From: Nocardioides mangrovicus
Lineage (GTDB): Bacteria > Actinomycetota > Actinomycetes > Propionibacteriales > Nocardioidaceae
Assembly (NCBI RefSeq): GCF_003674065.1
Contig: NZ_RDBE01000006.1
Span: 186,001-250,000, forward strand
DNA length: 64,000 nucleotides
Direction: 5' to 3'
Shown: positions 25,170-33,166 of the stretch, piece after piece
Layout: each line of letters begins with the position of its first letter
How positions within the stretch are numbered: the first letter of the stretch is position 1
Made by a program: the position numbers and the translations under genes
Notes under the pieces: model-generated
Told to the model about the DNA's origin: nothing
Seen by the model: only the letters and a program-made list of their open reading frames with translations
Databases searched by the model: none

Positions 25170-26174
25170 TCAGCTGCTCCCGGCCGCGGCGCGGAGTCGC
25201 TCCAGCAGCGGGCCGGCGGCCTCGGCCAGGAACCGGTCCTGGGTCTGGTCGCCGATCTGCACCAGCGCGACGTCGGTGAAGCCGGCCTCCCAGAACGGCG
25301 CCACCTTGGCCACGATCTCGTCCAGGTCGGGCCCGCACGGCATCGCCTCGGCCACGTCCTCGGGACGGACGAACTGCGAGGCGCCCGCGAAGCCGGCCGG
25401 CGTGGGCAGGTCGGAGTTGACCTTCCAGCCGCCGGCGAACCAGCGGAACTGCTCGTGCGCCCGCTCCACCGCGGCGTCCTTGGACGAGGGGTCCCAGCTG
25501 ATCGGGATCTGCCCGATCGCGCGCGCCGACCCCTCGCCGCTCCCGATGTCGGGCACGTCGGGGATCGCGTTCCACGACGCGACGAGGTCGGCGCGGGGCT
25601 CGACCGCGACGAGGTGGTCGGCCAGCGGCGCGAACCGCTCGATGCCCTTGTCGCCGCTGGCGGCGACGGCGATGGGCACCCCGCCGTCGGGACAGTCCCA
25701 GATCCGGGCGGAGTCGACGCGGTAGTGCGCGCCGTCGAAGGTCACCAGGTCGCCGGTGTGCAGCTCCCGGATCACCTGCATGGCCTCGACCAGCATCTGC
25801 TGGCGTGCGTCGACCGAGGGCCAGCCCTGCCCCACCACGTGCTCGTTGAGGTTCTCCCCCGCCCCCAGCCCGAGGGTGAACCGGCCGTCGGCCAGCAGCT
25901 GCAGCGTCGCCGCCTGCTGGGCCACCACCGCCGGGTGGTAGCGGATCAGCGGGCAGGTCACGTACGTCATCAGCTCGACGCGCTCGGTGGCGTGGGCCAC
26001 CGCGCCCAGCACCGTCCAGGCGTACGGCGCGTGGCCCTGCTCGGTGAGCCAGGGCGAGAAGTGGTCGCTGGAGACCTCGAAGTCGAACCCCGCCTCCTCG
26101 GCGGCCACCGCGTAGCGCACCAGGTCCTTCGGGCCGCTCTGCTCGGTCATCAAGGTGTAGCCGAATCGGGTCAT
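25170..26174 (-). CDS. F420-dependent LLM-class oxidoreductase
   Basis: 334 aa from ATG 26174. A luciferase-like TIM barrel of the F420-dependent G6PDH-like (TIGR03557-type) branch: FGYTLMTEQSGPKDLVRYA, EVSSDHFSPWLTEQGHAPYAW, TCPLIRYHPAVVAQQAATL and LGLGAGENLNEHVVGQGWP are the family signatures. It probably uses F420 for a hydride transfer on an unknown substrate. The minus-strand sequence GGGAAC with 9-nt spacing precedes the start, a variant of the stress box of the neighbouring genes. Confidence 0.9.
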   Translation of the reverse strand: MTRFGYTLMTEQSGPKDLVRYAVAAEEAGFDFEVSSDHFSPWLTEQGHAPYAWTVLGAVAHATERVELMTYVTCPLIRYHPAVVAQQAATLQLLADGRFTLGLGAGENLNEHVVGQGWPSVDARQQMLVEAMQVIRELHTGDLVTFDGAHYRVDSARIWDCPDGGVPIAVAASGDKGIERFAPLADHLVAVEPRADLVASWNAIPDVPDIGSGEGSARAIGQIPISWDPSSKDAAVERAHEQFRWFAGGWKVNSDLPTPAGFAGASQFVRPEDVAEAMPCGPDLDEIVAKVAPFWEAGFTDVALVQIGDQTQDRFLAEAAGPLLERLRAAAGSS

Positions 26175-26183
26175 GGGCGCTCG

Positions 26184-26189
26184 GTTCCC
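26184..26189 (-). promoter_or_regulatory. GGGAAC box (variant of the SigB-type -10)
   Basis: GGGAAC on the minus strand, 9 nt before ATG 26174. The SigB -10 consensus is GGGWAW, so A at the fourth position is allowed. Confidence 0.35.
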
Positions 26190-26221
26190 GCCGTTCGGGC
26201 GGGCATGCCCACCCCTCGGGC

Positions 26222-26227
26222 GGGTAC
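26222..26227 (+). promoter_or_regulatory. GGGTAC box (candidate SigB/SigF-type -10)
   Basis: GGGTAC with 9 nt before ATG 26237. Confidence 0.45.
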
Positions 26228-26236
26228 GCATCCGCC

Positions 26237-26449
26237 ATGGACGCAGATCGCAACGAAGCCATCCAGAACGTCGTCGACCGGGTCAGCTCCTACCAGGACG
26301 GCGCCCCGGAGGGCACGGTGGAGAAGGAGCTGCGCTCGGGTGCCGACGAGGCCGGGCTCGAGCTCAGCGACGCCGAGGTCAGCGCGCTGGCCCAGGCCAT
26401 CGAGCAGCACGGCGGCGACGTCTCGGTCGCCGAGGTGCTCGGTGAGTGA
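26237..26449 (+). CDS. 70-aa hypothetical protein
   Basis: 70 aa, acidic, helical (RNEAIQNVVDRVSSY then SDAEVSALAQAIEQHGG), cytoplasmic. No family is recognised. It overlaps the next gene by 8 bp (GTGAGTGA at its end), indicating a two-gene operon under the GGGTAC box. Confidence 0.65.
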   Translation: MDADRNEAIQNVVDRVSSYQDGAPEGTVEKELRSGADEAGLELSDAEVSALAQAIEQHGGDVSVAEVLGE

Positions 26450-26756
26450 CGGCCACACCCCGCCCAAGGGCGTGCAGCAGGTGGGCAAGCGCGCCGTCGG
26501 CTGGATCGAGGACGGCAAGGCCGGGCGCAACTTCACCGACGTCGGGCGCCACCGAGCCCACCAGCTGGCCGACGGCAAGGCGCTCTCCGACGCCGAGGTG
26601 AAGAAGATGCAGGCCTACTTCAAGCGACACAAGGTCGACAAGGCGGCCGACGGGTTCAAGCGCGGCACCAAGGGCTTCCCGTCGGCCGGCCGCGTGGCCT
26701 GGGACGCCTGGGGCGGCGACGCCGGCGAGCGCTGGGTGCGCGGCATCGACCTGTGA
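26442..26756 (+). CDS. 104-aa protein with a phage maturation-protease-tail-like domain
   Basis: 104 aa from GTG 26442. The sequence GVQQVGKRAVGWIEDGKAG, then FTDVGRHRAHQLADGK, YFKRHKVDKAADGF and FPSAGRVAWDAWGGDAGERW is laid out like the C-terminal domain seen in some actinophage capsid/maturation proteins (recalled, not searched). As a free-standing chromosomal gene with no other phage gene nearby it looks domesticated. It is coupled to the 70-aa gene upstream. Function unknown. Longer upstream starts in the frame lie inside the antisense LLM gene and are rejected. Confidence 0.7.
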   Translation: MSDGHTPPKGVQQVGKRAVGWIEDGKAGRNFTDVGRHRAHQLADGKALSDAEVKKMQAYFKRHKVDKAADGFKRGTKGFPSAGRVAWDAWGGDAGERWVRGIDL

Positions 26757-26798
26757 CGTCGGTTCGCACGTGCGGGTGGGGATACCGCGGGCGCGCAC

Positions 26799-26804
26799 GG
26801 GTAC
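26799..26804 (+). promoter_or_regulatory. GGGTAC box (candidate SigB/SigF-type -10)
   Basis: GGGTAC with 10 nt before ATG 26815. Confidence 0.45.
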
Positions 26805-26814
26805 CCAGCCGGGC

Positions 26815-27366
26815 ATGAGTGACCTGAACGGGAAGACCGTCGCCATCATCGCCACCGACTTCTTCGAGGAGGCCGAGCTGGTCTCGCCGCGCGACGCGCT
26901 GCGTGAGGCCGGCGCACAGGTGCGCATCTACTCCACCAAGAACGAGCCGATCCAGGCGGTCGAGGGCGACACACAGCCCACGCAGAAGGTCGAGGTCGAC
27001 GGCACGCTGGACCAGCTCGACGTCGACACCGTCGACGCCGTCGTGGTGCCGGGCGGCACCGTCAACGCCGACCGGATGCGCGTCGAGGAGGACGCCCGCG
27101 CGATCGTCCGGGCCGTGGACGCCGCCGGCAAGCCGCTGGCCGTCATCTGCCACGGACCCTGGCTGCTGGTCTCGGCCGGCCTGGCCCAGGGCCGCCGGCT
27201 CACCAGCTACGCCAGCCTCGCCGACGACCTGCGCAACGCGGGCGCCGAGTGGGTCGACGAGGAGGTCGTCGTCGACGAGAACCTGATCACCAGCCGCGAT
27301 CCCGACGACCTGCCGGCGTTCATCGAGGCCATCGAGAAGGCGCTCACGGAGAGGGTGTCGGCATGA
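26815..27366 (+). CDS. DJ-1/PfpI family protein (YhbO/YraA-like)
   Basis: 183 aa from ATG 26815. NGKTVAIIATDFFEEAEL at the start, VVVPGGTVNADRMR, and the nucleophile elbow AVICHGPWLL give the catalytic Cys-His pair of the PfpI/class I amidotransferase-like fold. Members of the YhbO/PfpI branch act as stress-induced deglycases, chaperones or proteases. Its stop overlaps the start of the next stress gene (ATGA). An in-frame start 45 bp upstream lies over the promoter box. Confidence 0.9.
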   Translation: MSDLNGKTVAIIATDFFEEAELVSPRDALREAGAQVRIYSTKNEPIQAVEGDTQPTQKVEVDGTLDQLDVDTVDAVVVPGGTVNADRMRVEEDARAIVRAVDAAGKPLAVICHGPWLLVSAGLAQGRRLTSYASLADDLRNAGAEWVDEEVVVDENLITSRDPDDLPAFIEAIEKALTERVSA

Positions 27367-27845
27367 GCGAGGAGAACGCCCACGACACCGTCATCGACCT
27401 GATGCGTCAGGCGCACGTGGCGATGCTGACGCACGTCGACGCCACCGGATCACTGGTCTCCCATCCGATGGCCACCCAGGACGTCGACTACGACGGCACG
27501 CTGCGCTTCATCGCCCGCCGCTCCAGCGACAAGGTGCAGGACCTCCTGGACCACCCGGCGGTCAACGTCTCCTACGCCGGCAGCGGTTCGTGGCTCTCGG
27601 TGGCCGGCACGGCGAAGATCGTCAACGACGAGGCGAAGCTGGCCGAGCTGTGGGACACCTTCACCGACGCCTGGCTCGAGGGCGGTCCCGAGGACCCCGA
27701 GAACGTGCTCATCGAGGTCGAGCCCGGCACCGCGGAGTACTGGTCGGCGCCGGGCGGCAGCAAGGTGACGCAGCTGGTGAACCTGGTGCGCACCCGGCTG
27801 AGCGGTGAGCGGGCCGAGGGCGAGAACGAGGTCGTCGACCTGTAG
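27363..27845 (+). CDS. pyridoxamine 5'-phosphate oxidase-like general stress protein
   Basis: 160 aa. A split-barrel flavin/FMN-binding fold of the general stress protein 26 (DUF2255/YdaG-like) type: VAMLTHVDATGSLVSHPMAT, the LRFIARRSSDKVQDLLDHPAVNVSY segment, and the C-terminal EYWSAPGGSK. It may bind a flavin and act in redox or stress protection. It is co-translated with the PfpI gene, so both probably respond to the same GGGTAC promoter. Confidence 0.87.
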   Translation: MSEENAHDTVIDLMRQAHVAMLTHVDATGSLVSHPMATQDVDYDGTLRFIARRSSDKVQDLLDHPAVNVSYAGSGSWLSVAGTAKIVNDEAKLAELWDTFTDAWLEGGPEDPENVLIEVEPGTAEYWSAPGGSKVTQLVNLVRTRLSGERAEGENEVVDL

Positions 27846-27895
27846 GTGACGCTGACCCGTCGCCTCGGCGTCTGCCGCGGCGACGGGTCGGCGGC

Positions 27896-28705
27896 CTACT
27901 TCTTGAGGAACGCCACCAGCGCGTCGTTGAACTCGCTCGCGTGGCTGACGTTGAGGCCGTGCGGACCACCCTCGACCACGACGAGCTCGCTGCCGTCGAT
28001 GGCCTCGTGCGTCAGCTTGCCGGAGCCCTCGAACGGCACGATGCCGTCGGAGTCGCCGTGGATGACCAGGGTGGGCACGTCGACCTTGGTCAGGTCGTCG
28101 CGGAAGTCGGTGGTGCCGAAGGCCTCCATGCAGCCCACCGCCGCCTCCTGGTCGGACTGGCGGCACATCCGCACCGCGTCCTGACGCTGGTCCTCGCTGA
28201 CCTTCAGCTCGTCACCGGCGGAGAAGAACTGGGTGGTGAAGTCGTCGAAGAAGGCGTCGCGGTCGTCCTTGAGGCCCGACTCCATCTCCTGGGCCGCCTC
28301 CTCGGTCAGCGGCCCGTCGGGGTTGTCGTCGCTCTTGAGCAGGTAGGGCGGCACGGCGGCGGCGAAGACCACCGAGTGCAGCTTCGAGGTGCCGTGCTTG
28401 GCGGCGTAGCGCGCCACCTCACCGCCGCCCATCGAGAAGCCGACCAGGCTGACGTCGTTGAGGTCGAGCTCGTCGATGACGTTGCTCAGGTCGTCGGCGA
28501 GGACGTCGTAGCCGTAGGAGTCGCCGGGGTCGGAGTCGCCGAAGCCGCGGCGGTCGTAGGCGATGACCCGGAACCCGGCGTCCTTGAGCGCCGGCACCTG
28601 CTCCGACCACGACTCCCCCGAGAGCGGCCAGCCGTGGATCAGCACCACCGGGCGGCCGTCGCCGCCGGAGTCGCGCACCTTGAGGTTGTGTCCGTCGTCG
28701 GCCAT
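27896..28705 (-). CDS. alpha/beta hydrolase, haloperoxidase-like
   Basis: 269 aa. VVLIHGWPLSGESW (oxyanion loop), AYDRRGFGDSD and the nucleophile elbow GFSMGG are those of cofactor-free haloperoxidase/esterase proteins. TLVIHGDSDGIVPFE supplies the acid and GGPHGLNVSH the histidine. Cytoplasmic. Preceded by a Shine-Dalgarno AAGGAG. It probably hydrolyses an ester or perhydrolyses; the substrate is unknown. Confidence 0.9.
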   Translation of the reverse strand: MADDGHNLKVRDSGGDGRPVVLIHGWPLSGESWSEQVPALKDAGFRVIAYDRRGFGDSDPGDSYGYDVLADDLSNVIDELDLNDVSLVGFSMGGGEVARYAAKHGTSKLHSVVFAAAVPPYLLKSDDNPDGPLTEEAAQEMESGLKDDRDAFFDDFTTQFFSAGDELKVSEDQRQDAVRMCRQSDQEAAVGCMEAFGTTDFRDDLTKVDVPTLVIHGDSDGIVPFEGSGKLTHEAIDGSELVVVEGGPHGLNVSHASEFNDALVAFLKK

Positions 28706-28811
28706 GGAAGCTCCTTCGGTTCAGCGGAACGGTCTGCGTCGAGCAAACCGCGCCCGTCCGCTGGTGGCAACCACCCCGGGGGTGGCCCCGAGCGGCGCCT
28801 GGAGGGGCCCC

Positions 28812-29717
28812 TCAGGCGTGCGTCTCGTGCTCGTGGTCGGCGTGACCGGCGGCCTCGAACTGGATGGTGGAGTGCTCGATGTCGAAGTCGCGGTCCAAGC
28901 AGTGCTGCAGCTCGTCGAGCATCGGGGCCAGGTGGCCGTCGCGGAAGCAGGAGTCGTCGACCACCACGTGCGCGGTGAGCACCGGCAGGCCGGTGGCGAC
29001 CCGGCTGGCGTGCAGGTCGTGGACGTCGTGCACGTGCGGATGGGCCACCAGGCGCTGCCGTACCTCGGTCAGGTCCAGGCCGGGCGGCGTGCTCTCCAGC
29101 AGCACGTTGAGGCTCTCGGCCAGCAGCCGCAGGGTGCGCGGCACGATGAGCGCGGCGATGATCAGCGAGGCGACCGCGTCGGCGCGGGTCCAGCCGGTGG
29201 CGGCGATGACGCCGGCCGCCGCGAGCACGGCCACCGAGCCCAGGGCGTCGTTGGTGACCTCGAGGAAGGCGGCTCGCAGGTTGAGGTTGGCCGACCGGCC
29301 GCCGGCCAGCACGGCCAGCCCGACCAGGTTGCCCAGCAGTCCCACCACGCCGAAGACGACCATCGCTCCCGAGGTCACCTGCGGCGGTGCGACCAGCCGG
29401 TGCACGGCCTCGACCAGCACGAAGCCCCCGACCGCGAGCAGCACCGCGGCCTGCGCGGCCGCGGCCAGCACCTCGGCGCGCTTGAAGCCCCAGGTGCGTG
29501 CCTCGGTGGCCGGCCGTCGGGCCAGGCCCGCGGCGACCAGCGCCAGCGTCAGCCCGGCGACGTCGGTGAGCAGGTGCCCGGCGTCGGCCAGCAGGGCCAG
29601 GCTGCCCGAGACCACGGCGCCGACGACCTCGACGACGAGCACGGTCAACGAGATGGCGAGCACGAGGGCCAGTCGGCCCCGATGGTCCGGCGTCGCGTGC
29701 GCGTGGTCGTGCCCCAC
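28812..29717 (-). CDS. cation diffusion facilitator family metal exporter
   Basis: 301 aa from GTG 29717. The histidine-containing N-terminus (VGHDHAHATPDHRG) is followed by six membrane helices. Metal-site motifs are SLALLADAGHLLTDVAGL in helix 2 and AAFLEVTNDALGSVAVL in helix 5 (the D/H-xxx-D pairs). The C-terminal cytoplasmic domain has a His-rich tail (HADHEHETHA). Probably a Zn2+/Co2+ (ZitB/CzcD-like) proton antiporter. A TACCCT box 6 nt upstream supports the start. Divergent from the Mn-riboswitch gene. Confidence 0.92.
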   Translation of the reverse strand: MGHDHAHATPDHRGRLALVLAISLTVLVVEVVGAVVSGSLALLADAGHLLTDVAGLTLALVAAGLARRPATEARTWGFKRAEVLAAAAQAAVLLAVGGFVLVEAVHRLVAPPQVTSGAMVVFGVVGLLGNLVGLAVLAGGRSANLNLRAAFLEVTNDALGSVAVLAAAGVIAATGWTRADAVASLIIAALIVPRTLRLLAESLNVLLESTPPGLDLTEVRQRLVAHPHVHDVHDLHASRVATGLPVLTAHVVVDDSCFRDGHLAPMLDELQHCLDRDFDIEHSTIQFEAAGHADHEHETHA

Positions 29718-29723
29718 GCCTCC

Positions 29724-29729
29724 AGGGTA
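29724..29729 (-). promoter_or_regulatory. candidate -10 box of the CDF exporter
   Basis: TACCCT on the minus strand, 6 nt before GTG 29717. Confidence 0.4.
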
Positions 29730-29741
29730 GGGGCCTGCCGG

Positions 29742-29747
29742 TACGAT
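29742..29747 (+). promoter_or_regulatory. candidate -10 box of the riboswitch transcript
   Basis: TACGAT, 7 nt before the first aptamer base at 29755, so the RNA would begin at the aptamer. Confidence 0.45.
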
Positions 29748-29750
29748 GAG

Positions 29751-29908
29751 GCAGGAAAGGGAGTAGTCCCCAACAGCGGCGTCGACATGCTGATCCGTCT
29801 CCCACCAGGGAGGATCCGGCGCCGCGGGCCATGCAGCGTCGTGGCGGACGAGACTTTCGACCAGTTGCCGCAACGTTCGGGCGCCTGGTCGAAGGGACGT
29901 CCCCGACC
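29751..29908 (+). promoter_or_regulatory. yybP-ykoY-type Mn2+ riboswitch with expression platform
   Basis: The aptamer opens with GAAAGGGAGTAG and closes with GACGAGACTTTC, as in the known yybP-ykoY family. P1 pairs GAAAG (29755-29759) with CTTTC (29854-29858). The downstream CTGGTCGAAGG (29885-29895) can pair with CTTTCGACCAG (29854-29864), which would break P1, and GGTCG (29887-29891) can also pair with CGACC (29904-29908). These are exclusive structures, as expected of a switch. It precedes a GDT1-like Mn exporter, the usual target. Confidence 0.8.
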
Positions 29909-29948
29909 GGGTCGCAGCCCTCCGGCCGGCGCCGGAGAGGGACCGACC

Positions 29949-30527
29949 GTGGAAGCCTTCCTGATCAGTACCGCCGTCATCTTCGTCGCCGAGCTGGGCG
30001 ACAAGAGCCAGCTGATGGCCATGACCTTCGCCACGCGCTACAAGGTGCGCGACGTGCTCGTCGGCATCACCGTGGCCACCGCCCTGGTGCACCTGGCCTC
30101 GGTGGGCATCGGCTACTGGATCGGCGACGCCTTCGCCGGCTACCAGCCGACCATCGAGGTGATCGCCGGCATCGCTTTCTTGGGCTTCGCGCTGTGGACG
30201 CTGCGCGGCGACAGCCTCAGCGAGGAGGAGGAGGCCAAGGCCGCGTCGAGCCGTGGCATCGCGCTGGTCGCGGTGGGCACGGCGTTCTTCCTGGCCGAGC
30301 TGGGTGACAAGACGATGCTGGCCACCATCACGCTGGCCACGCAGGAGGGCTGGTTCGGAACCTGGATCGGCTCGACGCTGGGAATGGTGGTCGCCGACGC
30401 GCTGGCCATCGGCGTCGGCGCGGTGCTCGGCCGCAAGCTGCCCGAACGCGCGATCACCTACGGCGCCGCCGCGCTGTTCGCGATCTTCGGTGCCCTGCTC
30501 ATCGGGCAGGGAGCCGGCTGGCTCTGA
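29949..30527 (+). CDS. GDT1/TMEM165 family (UPF0016) Mn2+ exporter
   Basis: 192 aa from GTG 29949, with GGAGAGGGA as ribosome-binding site. Six membrane helices carry the two signature repeats FVAELGDKSQ and FLAELGDKTM (ExGDK[S/T]). Family members export Mn2+ (MneA/Mnx-like) or exchange Ca2+/Mn2+. The riboswitch leader supports a manganese role. It converges on the zinc permease gene and overlaps it by 29 bp. Confidence 0.93.
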   Translation: MEAFLISTAVIFVAELGDKSQLMAMTFATRYKVRDVLVGITVATALVHLASVGIGYWIGDAFAGYQPTIEVIAGIAFLGFALWTLRGDSLSEEEEAKAASSRGIALVAVGTAFFLAELGDKTMLATITLATQEGWFGTWIGSTLGMVVADALAIGVGAVLGRKLPERAITYGAAALFAIFGALLIGQGAGWL

Positions 30528-31383
30528 GCCGGCCGGCCCCGACGCGGGCAGCGGTGACCCGCGGTCCGATCGCGCGGCACACCAGGTAGATCAGGAACGA
30601 GATGGTGGTGACGTAGGGGCTGATCGGGACGTCGCTGCCCAGTGCCAGCAGGATGCCGCCGACCACCGAGACGACCCCGAACCCCATGCTCAGCAGCGGC
30701 ACCAGCCGCGGTGAGGACGTCACCCGCATCGCGGCCGCCGCCGGCGTGCAGATGACGCTGAGCACCAGCAGCGCACCGATCACCTGGATCGAGATGGCCA
30801 CCGCGAGCCCGAGGACGAGCATGAACAGCGGCGAGAGCAGCGCGACGGGCACGCCGCGCGCGGCCGCCAGCTCGGGGTCGGTGCTGGCGAAGGCGAGCGG
30901 GCGCCACATCACCAGCAGGGCCACCACCACCACGGCGCCGGTGGCCAGCAGCCAGGCCAGCTGCGGGTCGTCGATGGCGACGATCTGCCCCGTGAGCAGC
31001 CCGAACTTGTTGGCCGACCGGCCCTGGTAGAGCGAGAGGAACAGCACCCCGAGCCCGAGCCCGAACGGCATCAGCACGCCGATGATCGAGTTGCGGTCGC
31101 GGGCGCGGCTGCCCAGCCCGCCGATCACGGCGGCCGCCAGCAGCGAGCCGACCAGCGAGCCGGCGACGACGTTCGCCCCCAGCAGCAGCGCCCCCGAGGC
31201 GCCGGCGAACGACAGCTCGGAGATCCCGTGCACCGCGAACGGCAGGTCGCGCATCATCACGAACCAGCTGACCAGTCCGCCCACCAGGCCCAGCGCGGCC
31301 CCGGCGAGCAGCGAGTTGTGCACCAGGCCGAGCAGCTCGCCGTAGTCGGAGAAGTCGAAGATCCGCTGCCACACCTCAGCCAT
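30499..31383 (-). CDS. znuB: zinc ABC transporter permease
   Basis: 294 aa with 8-9 hydrophobic helices of the ABC-3 (ZnuB/MntB) family: NSLLAGAALGLVGGLVSWFVMMRDLPFAVHGISELSFAGASGALLLG, and later VQVIGALLVLSVICTPAAAA. Stop overlaps the Mn exporter gene on the other strand. Its start ATG overlaps the ATPase gene by 8 bp. It takes up Zn2+ together with the ATPase and binding protein. Confidence 0.93.
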   Translation of the reverse strand: MAEVWQRIFDFSDYGELLGLVHNSLLAGAALGLVGGLVSWFVMMRDLPFAVHGISELSFAGASGALLLGANVVAGSLVGSLLAAAVIGGLGSRARDRNSIIGVLMPFGLGLGVLFLSLYQGRSANKFGLLTGQIVAIDDPQLAWLLATGAVVVVALLVMWRPLAFASTDPELAAARGVPVALLSPLFMLVLGLAVAISIQVIGALLVLSVICTPAAAAMRVTSSPRLVPLLSMGFGVVSVVGGILLALGSDVPISPYVTTISFLIYLVCRAIGPRVTAARVGAGRLRASRLPAR

Positions 31384-32212
31384 GGGCGGCCTCCTGCACC
31401 TGGCCGCGGTGGTCGTGGTGGTGCTCGTGGTGATGGGCGTTGTCGGGGGTGTCGGGGATGCCGGCGACCAGGATCCGGCCGCCGGTGCGCACCACCTCGA
31501 TCGGGGCGTCGTAGAGGTCGCTCAACGTGCCTGAGGTCAGCACCTCCTCGACCGTGCCCACCGAGAAGCGGCCGCCGGCGAGGTAGAGCACCCGGTCGAC
31601 GTACGGGAGCACCGGGTTGATCTCGTGGGTCACGAACAGCACGCCCGAGCCGTGCTCGCGACGGCGACGGTCGACCAGCGTGGTCACGGTGCGCTGGCTG
31701 GCCAGGTCCAAGGACAGCAGCGGCTCGTCGCACAGCAGCAGGCTCGGGTCGGCCACCAGCGCCTGGGCGATGCGCACCCGCTGCTGCTCACCGCCGGAGA
31801 GCACCCCGACCGGCACGTCGGCGTACGACGTCGCCTCGACCGCCTCGAGGGCGCGGGCCACCTGGTCCCAGCCGACCCGGCCGGGTCGGCCGATGCCCCA
31901 CCGGTGGCCGTCGAGCCCCTGTCGCACCACGTCCTTGGCCCGCATCGGCGTCGTCGGCTCGAGCCGGCGCTGCTGCGGCACGTAGCCGATCGCCCGGTCG
32001 CCACGCCGCGCGGGCCGTCCCCCGACGCGCAGCGTGCCGCTGGTCAGCGGCTGCAGCCCGAGCACCGCGCGCAGCAGGCTGGTCTTGCCCGAGCCGTTGG
32101 CGCCGAGCACGGCGACGAACTCGCCCGGCTCGACGTCGAGGTCGAGACCGGACCACAGGACACGACCGTCGTAGCCGAGCGCGGCGTCACGCAGCTCGAG
32201 GACGGCACTCAC
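31376..32212 (-). CDS. znuC: zinc ABC transporter ATP-binding protein
   Basis: 278 aa from GTG 32212 overlapping the ZnuA stop (GTGA). Walker A GANGSGKTS, signature LSGGEQQRV, Walker B LLLCDEPLLSLD. The C-terminus is histidine-rich (HHHEHHHDHRG), typical for zinc transport ATPases. The longer frame mirrors the znuA gene and is rejected. Confidence 0.93.
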   Translation of the reverse strand: MSAVLELRDAALGYDGRVLWSGLDLDVEPGEFVAVLGANGSGKTSLLRAVLGLQPLTSGTLRVGGRPARRGDRAIGYVPQQRRLEPTTPMRAKDVVRQGLDGHRWGIGRPGRVGWDQVARALEAVEATSYADVPVGVLSGGEQQRVRIAQALVADPSLLLCDEPLLSLDLASQRTVTTLVDRRRREHGSGVLFVTHEINPVLPYVDRVLYLAGGRFSVGTVEEVLTSGTLSDLYDAPIEVVRTGGRILVAGIPDTPDNAHHHEHHHDHRGQVQEAAHG

Positions 32213-33144
32213 GAGAGGGCTTTCTGCACGGCAGCCAGGTTGCCACGCATCCACTCCAGGTAGTCCTCGTGTGCCGGCAGCGTCTCGGTCACCGGCACGA
32301 CGGCGACCCCCGCCTGCCGCGCCGCCTTGAGCACGGACTCGGTCTCGGCGCCCGACGTCTGCTCGTTGTAGGCCAGCAGCTGCACGCGGTGGCCGCTGAA
32401 CAGCGCGAGGGTCTGCTGCAGCACCTGCGGCGAGACGTCGGTGCCCTCCTCCACCGCCTCGCTGAAGTCGGCCGGCGTCTGGTTGACCAGCCCGCACGCG
32501 CTCAGCAGGTAGAGGGGCACGGGCTCGGTGATCGCCACTCCGACCCCGGCGTGGGCGGCCTTGACCGTCGCCTCGGTCTGCTCCAGCTGCTCGAGCTGGC
32601 CGCGGAAGGTGGCGGCGTTCTTCTCGTACGTGGCGCGGTGGTCGGGGTCCGCCTTCGACAGTGCGGAGGCCACCCGGTCGGCGACCTTCGCCACCGTCGG
32701 GAAGTCGTACCAGACGTGCTCGTTGAGCTCGGCCCCGCCGCTGGCCTTCTTCCCCGAGATGTCCACCGCGTCCAGGACGGTGACGCCGGACTTCTGGTGC
32801 GCCTTGAGCATGCGGTGCACGAAGTCGTCGTAGCCGCCGCCGTTCTCCACCACCAGGTCGGCCTTCGAGACGGCCAGCTGGGTCCGGGCGGAGGCCTCGT
32901 AGGAGTGCGGGTCGGCCGAGGGGTCGGTGATGATCGAGGTGATCTGGACCTCCGAGCCGGCCAGGTCGCCCGCGACGTGCTCGACCACGCTGCCCCAGAC
33001 GTCCGTGGAGGCGACCACGTCGACCTTCGCGTCGCTGCTCGATGACGAGGAGCCGCAGCCCGCGGCCAGCGCGAGAACGAGAATCGTTGTCAGCGCCAGG
33101 GCGGGTCGTCGGAGCGCCGGTCGCTTACTGGGAATGATTCTCAT
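32209..33144 (-). CDS. znuA: zinc ABC transporter substrate-binding lipoprotein
   Basis: 311 aa from ATG 33144. Lipobox LALAAGC, then a Ser-rich linker and a cluster A-I (ZnuA/TroA) binding domain. Probable Zn ligands are His in DPHSYE, the HVWYD motif and the later C-terminal acidic residue. A frame starting 93 bp further up reads through both Zur boxes and the promoter and is rejected. Zur box 1 overlaps the start codon and box 2 covers the -35 position. Confidence 0.93.
   Translation of the reverse strand: MRIIPSKRPALRRPALALTTILVLALAAGCGSSSSSSDAKVDVVASTDVWGSVVEHVAGDLAGSEVQITSIITDPSADPHSYEASARTQLAVSKADLVVENGGGYDDFVHRMLKAHQKSGVTVLDAVDISGKKASGGAELNEHVWYDFPTVAKVADRVASALSKADPDHRATYEKNAATFRGQLEQLEQTEATVKAAHAGVGVAITEPVPLYLLSACGLVNQTPADFSEAVEEGTDVSPQVLQQTLALFSGHRVQLLAYNEQTSGAETESVLKAARQAGVAVVPVTETLPAHEDYLEWMRGNLAAVQKALS
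33129..33143. promoter_or_regulatory. Zur box 1
   Basis: TGGGAATGATTCTCA, a near-perfect 7-1-7 palindrome. It overlaps the znuA start codon. It is the inverted copy of box 2, so the region is an 18-bp perfect inverted repeat (33129-33146 and 33165-33182 within one base). Confidence 0.8.
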
Positions 33145-33151
33145 GAGCGAT

Positions 33152-33157
33152 AACGTA
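33152..33157 (-). promoter_or_regulatory. candidate -10 box of znuA
   Basis: TACGTT on the minus strand, 7 nt before ATG 33144, lying between the two Zur boxes. Confidence 0.5.
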
Positions 33158-33166
33158 CACCGAACA

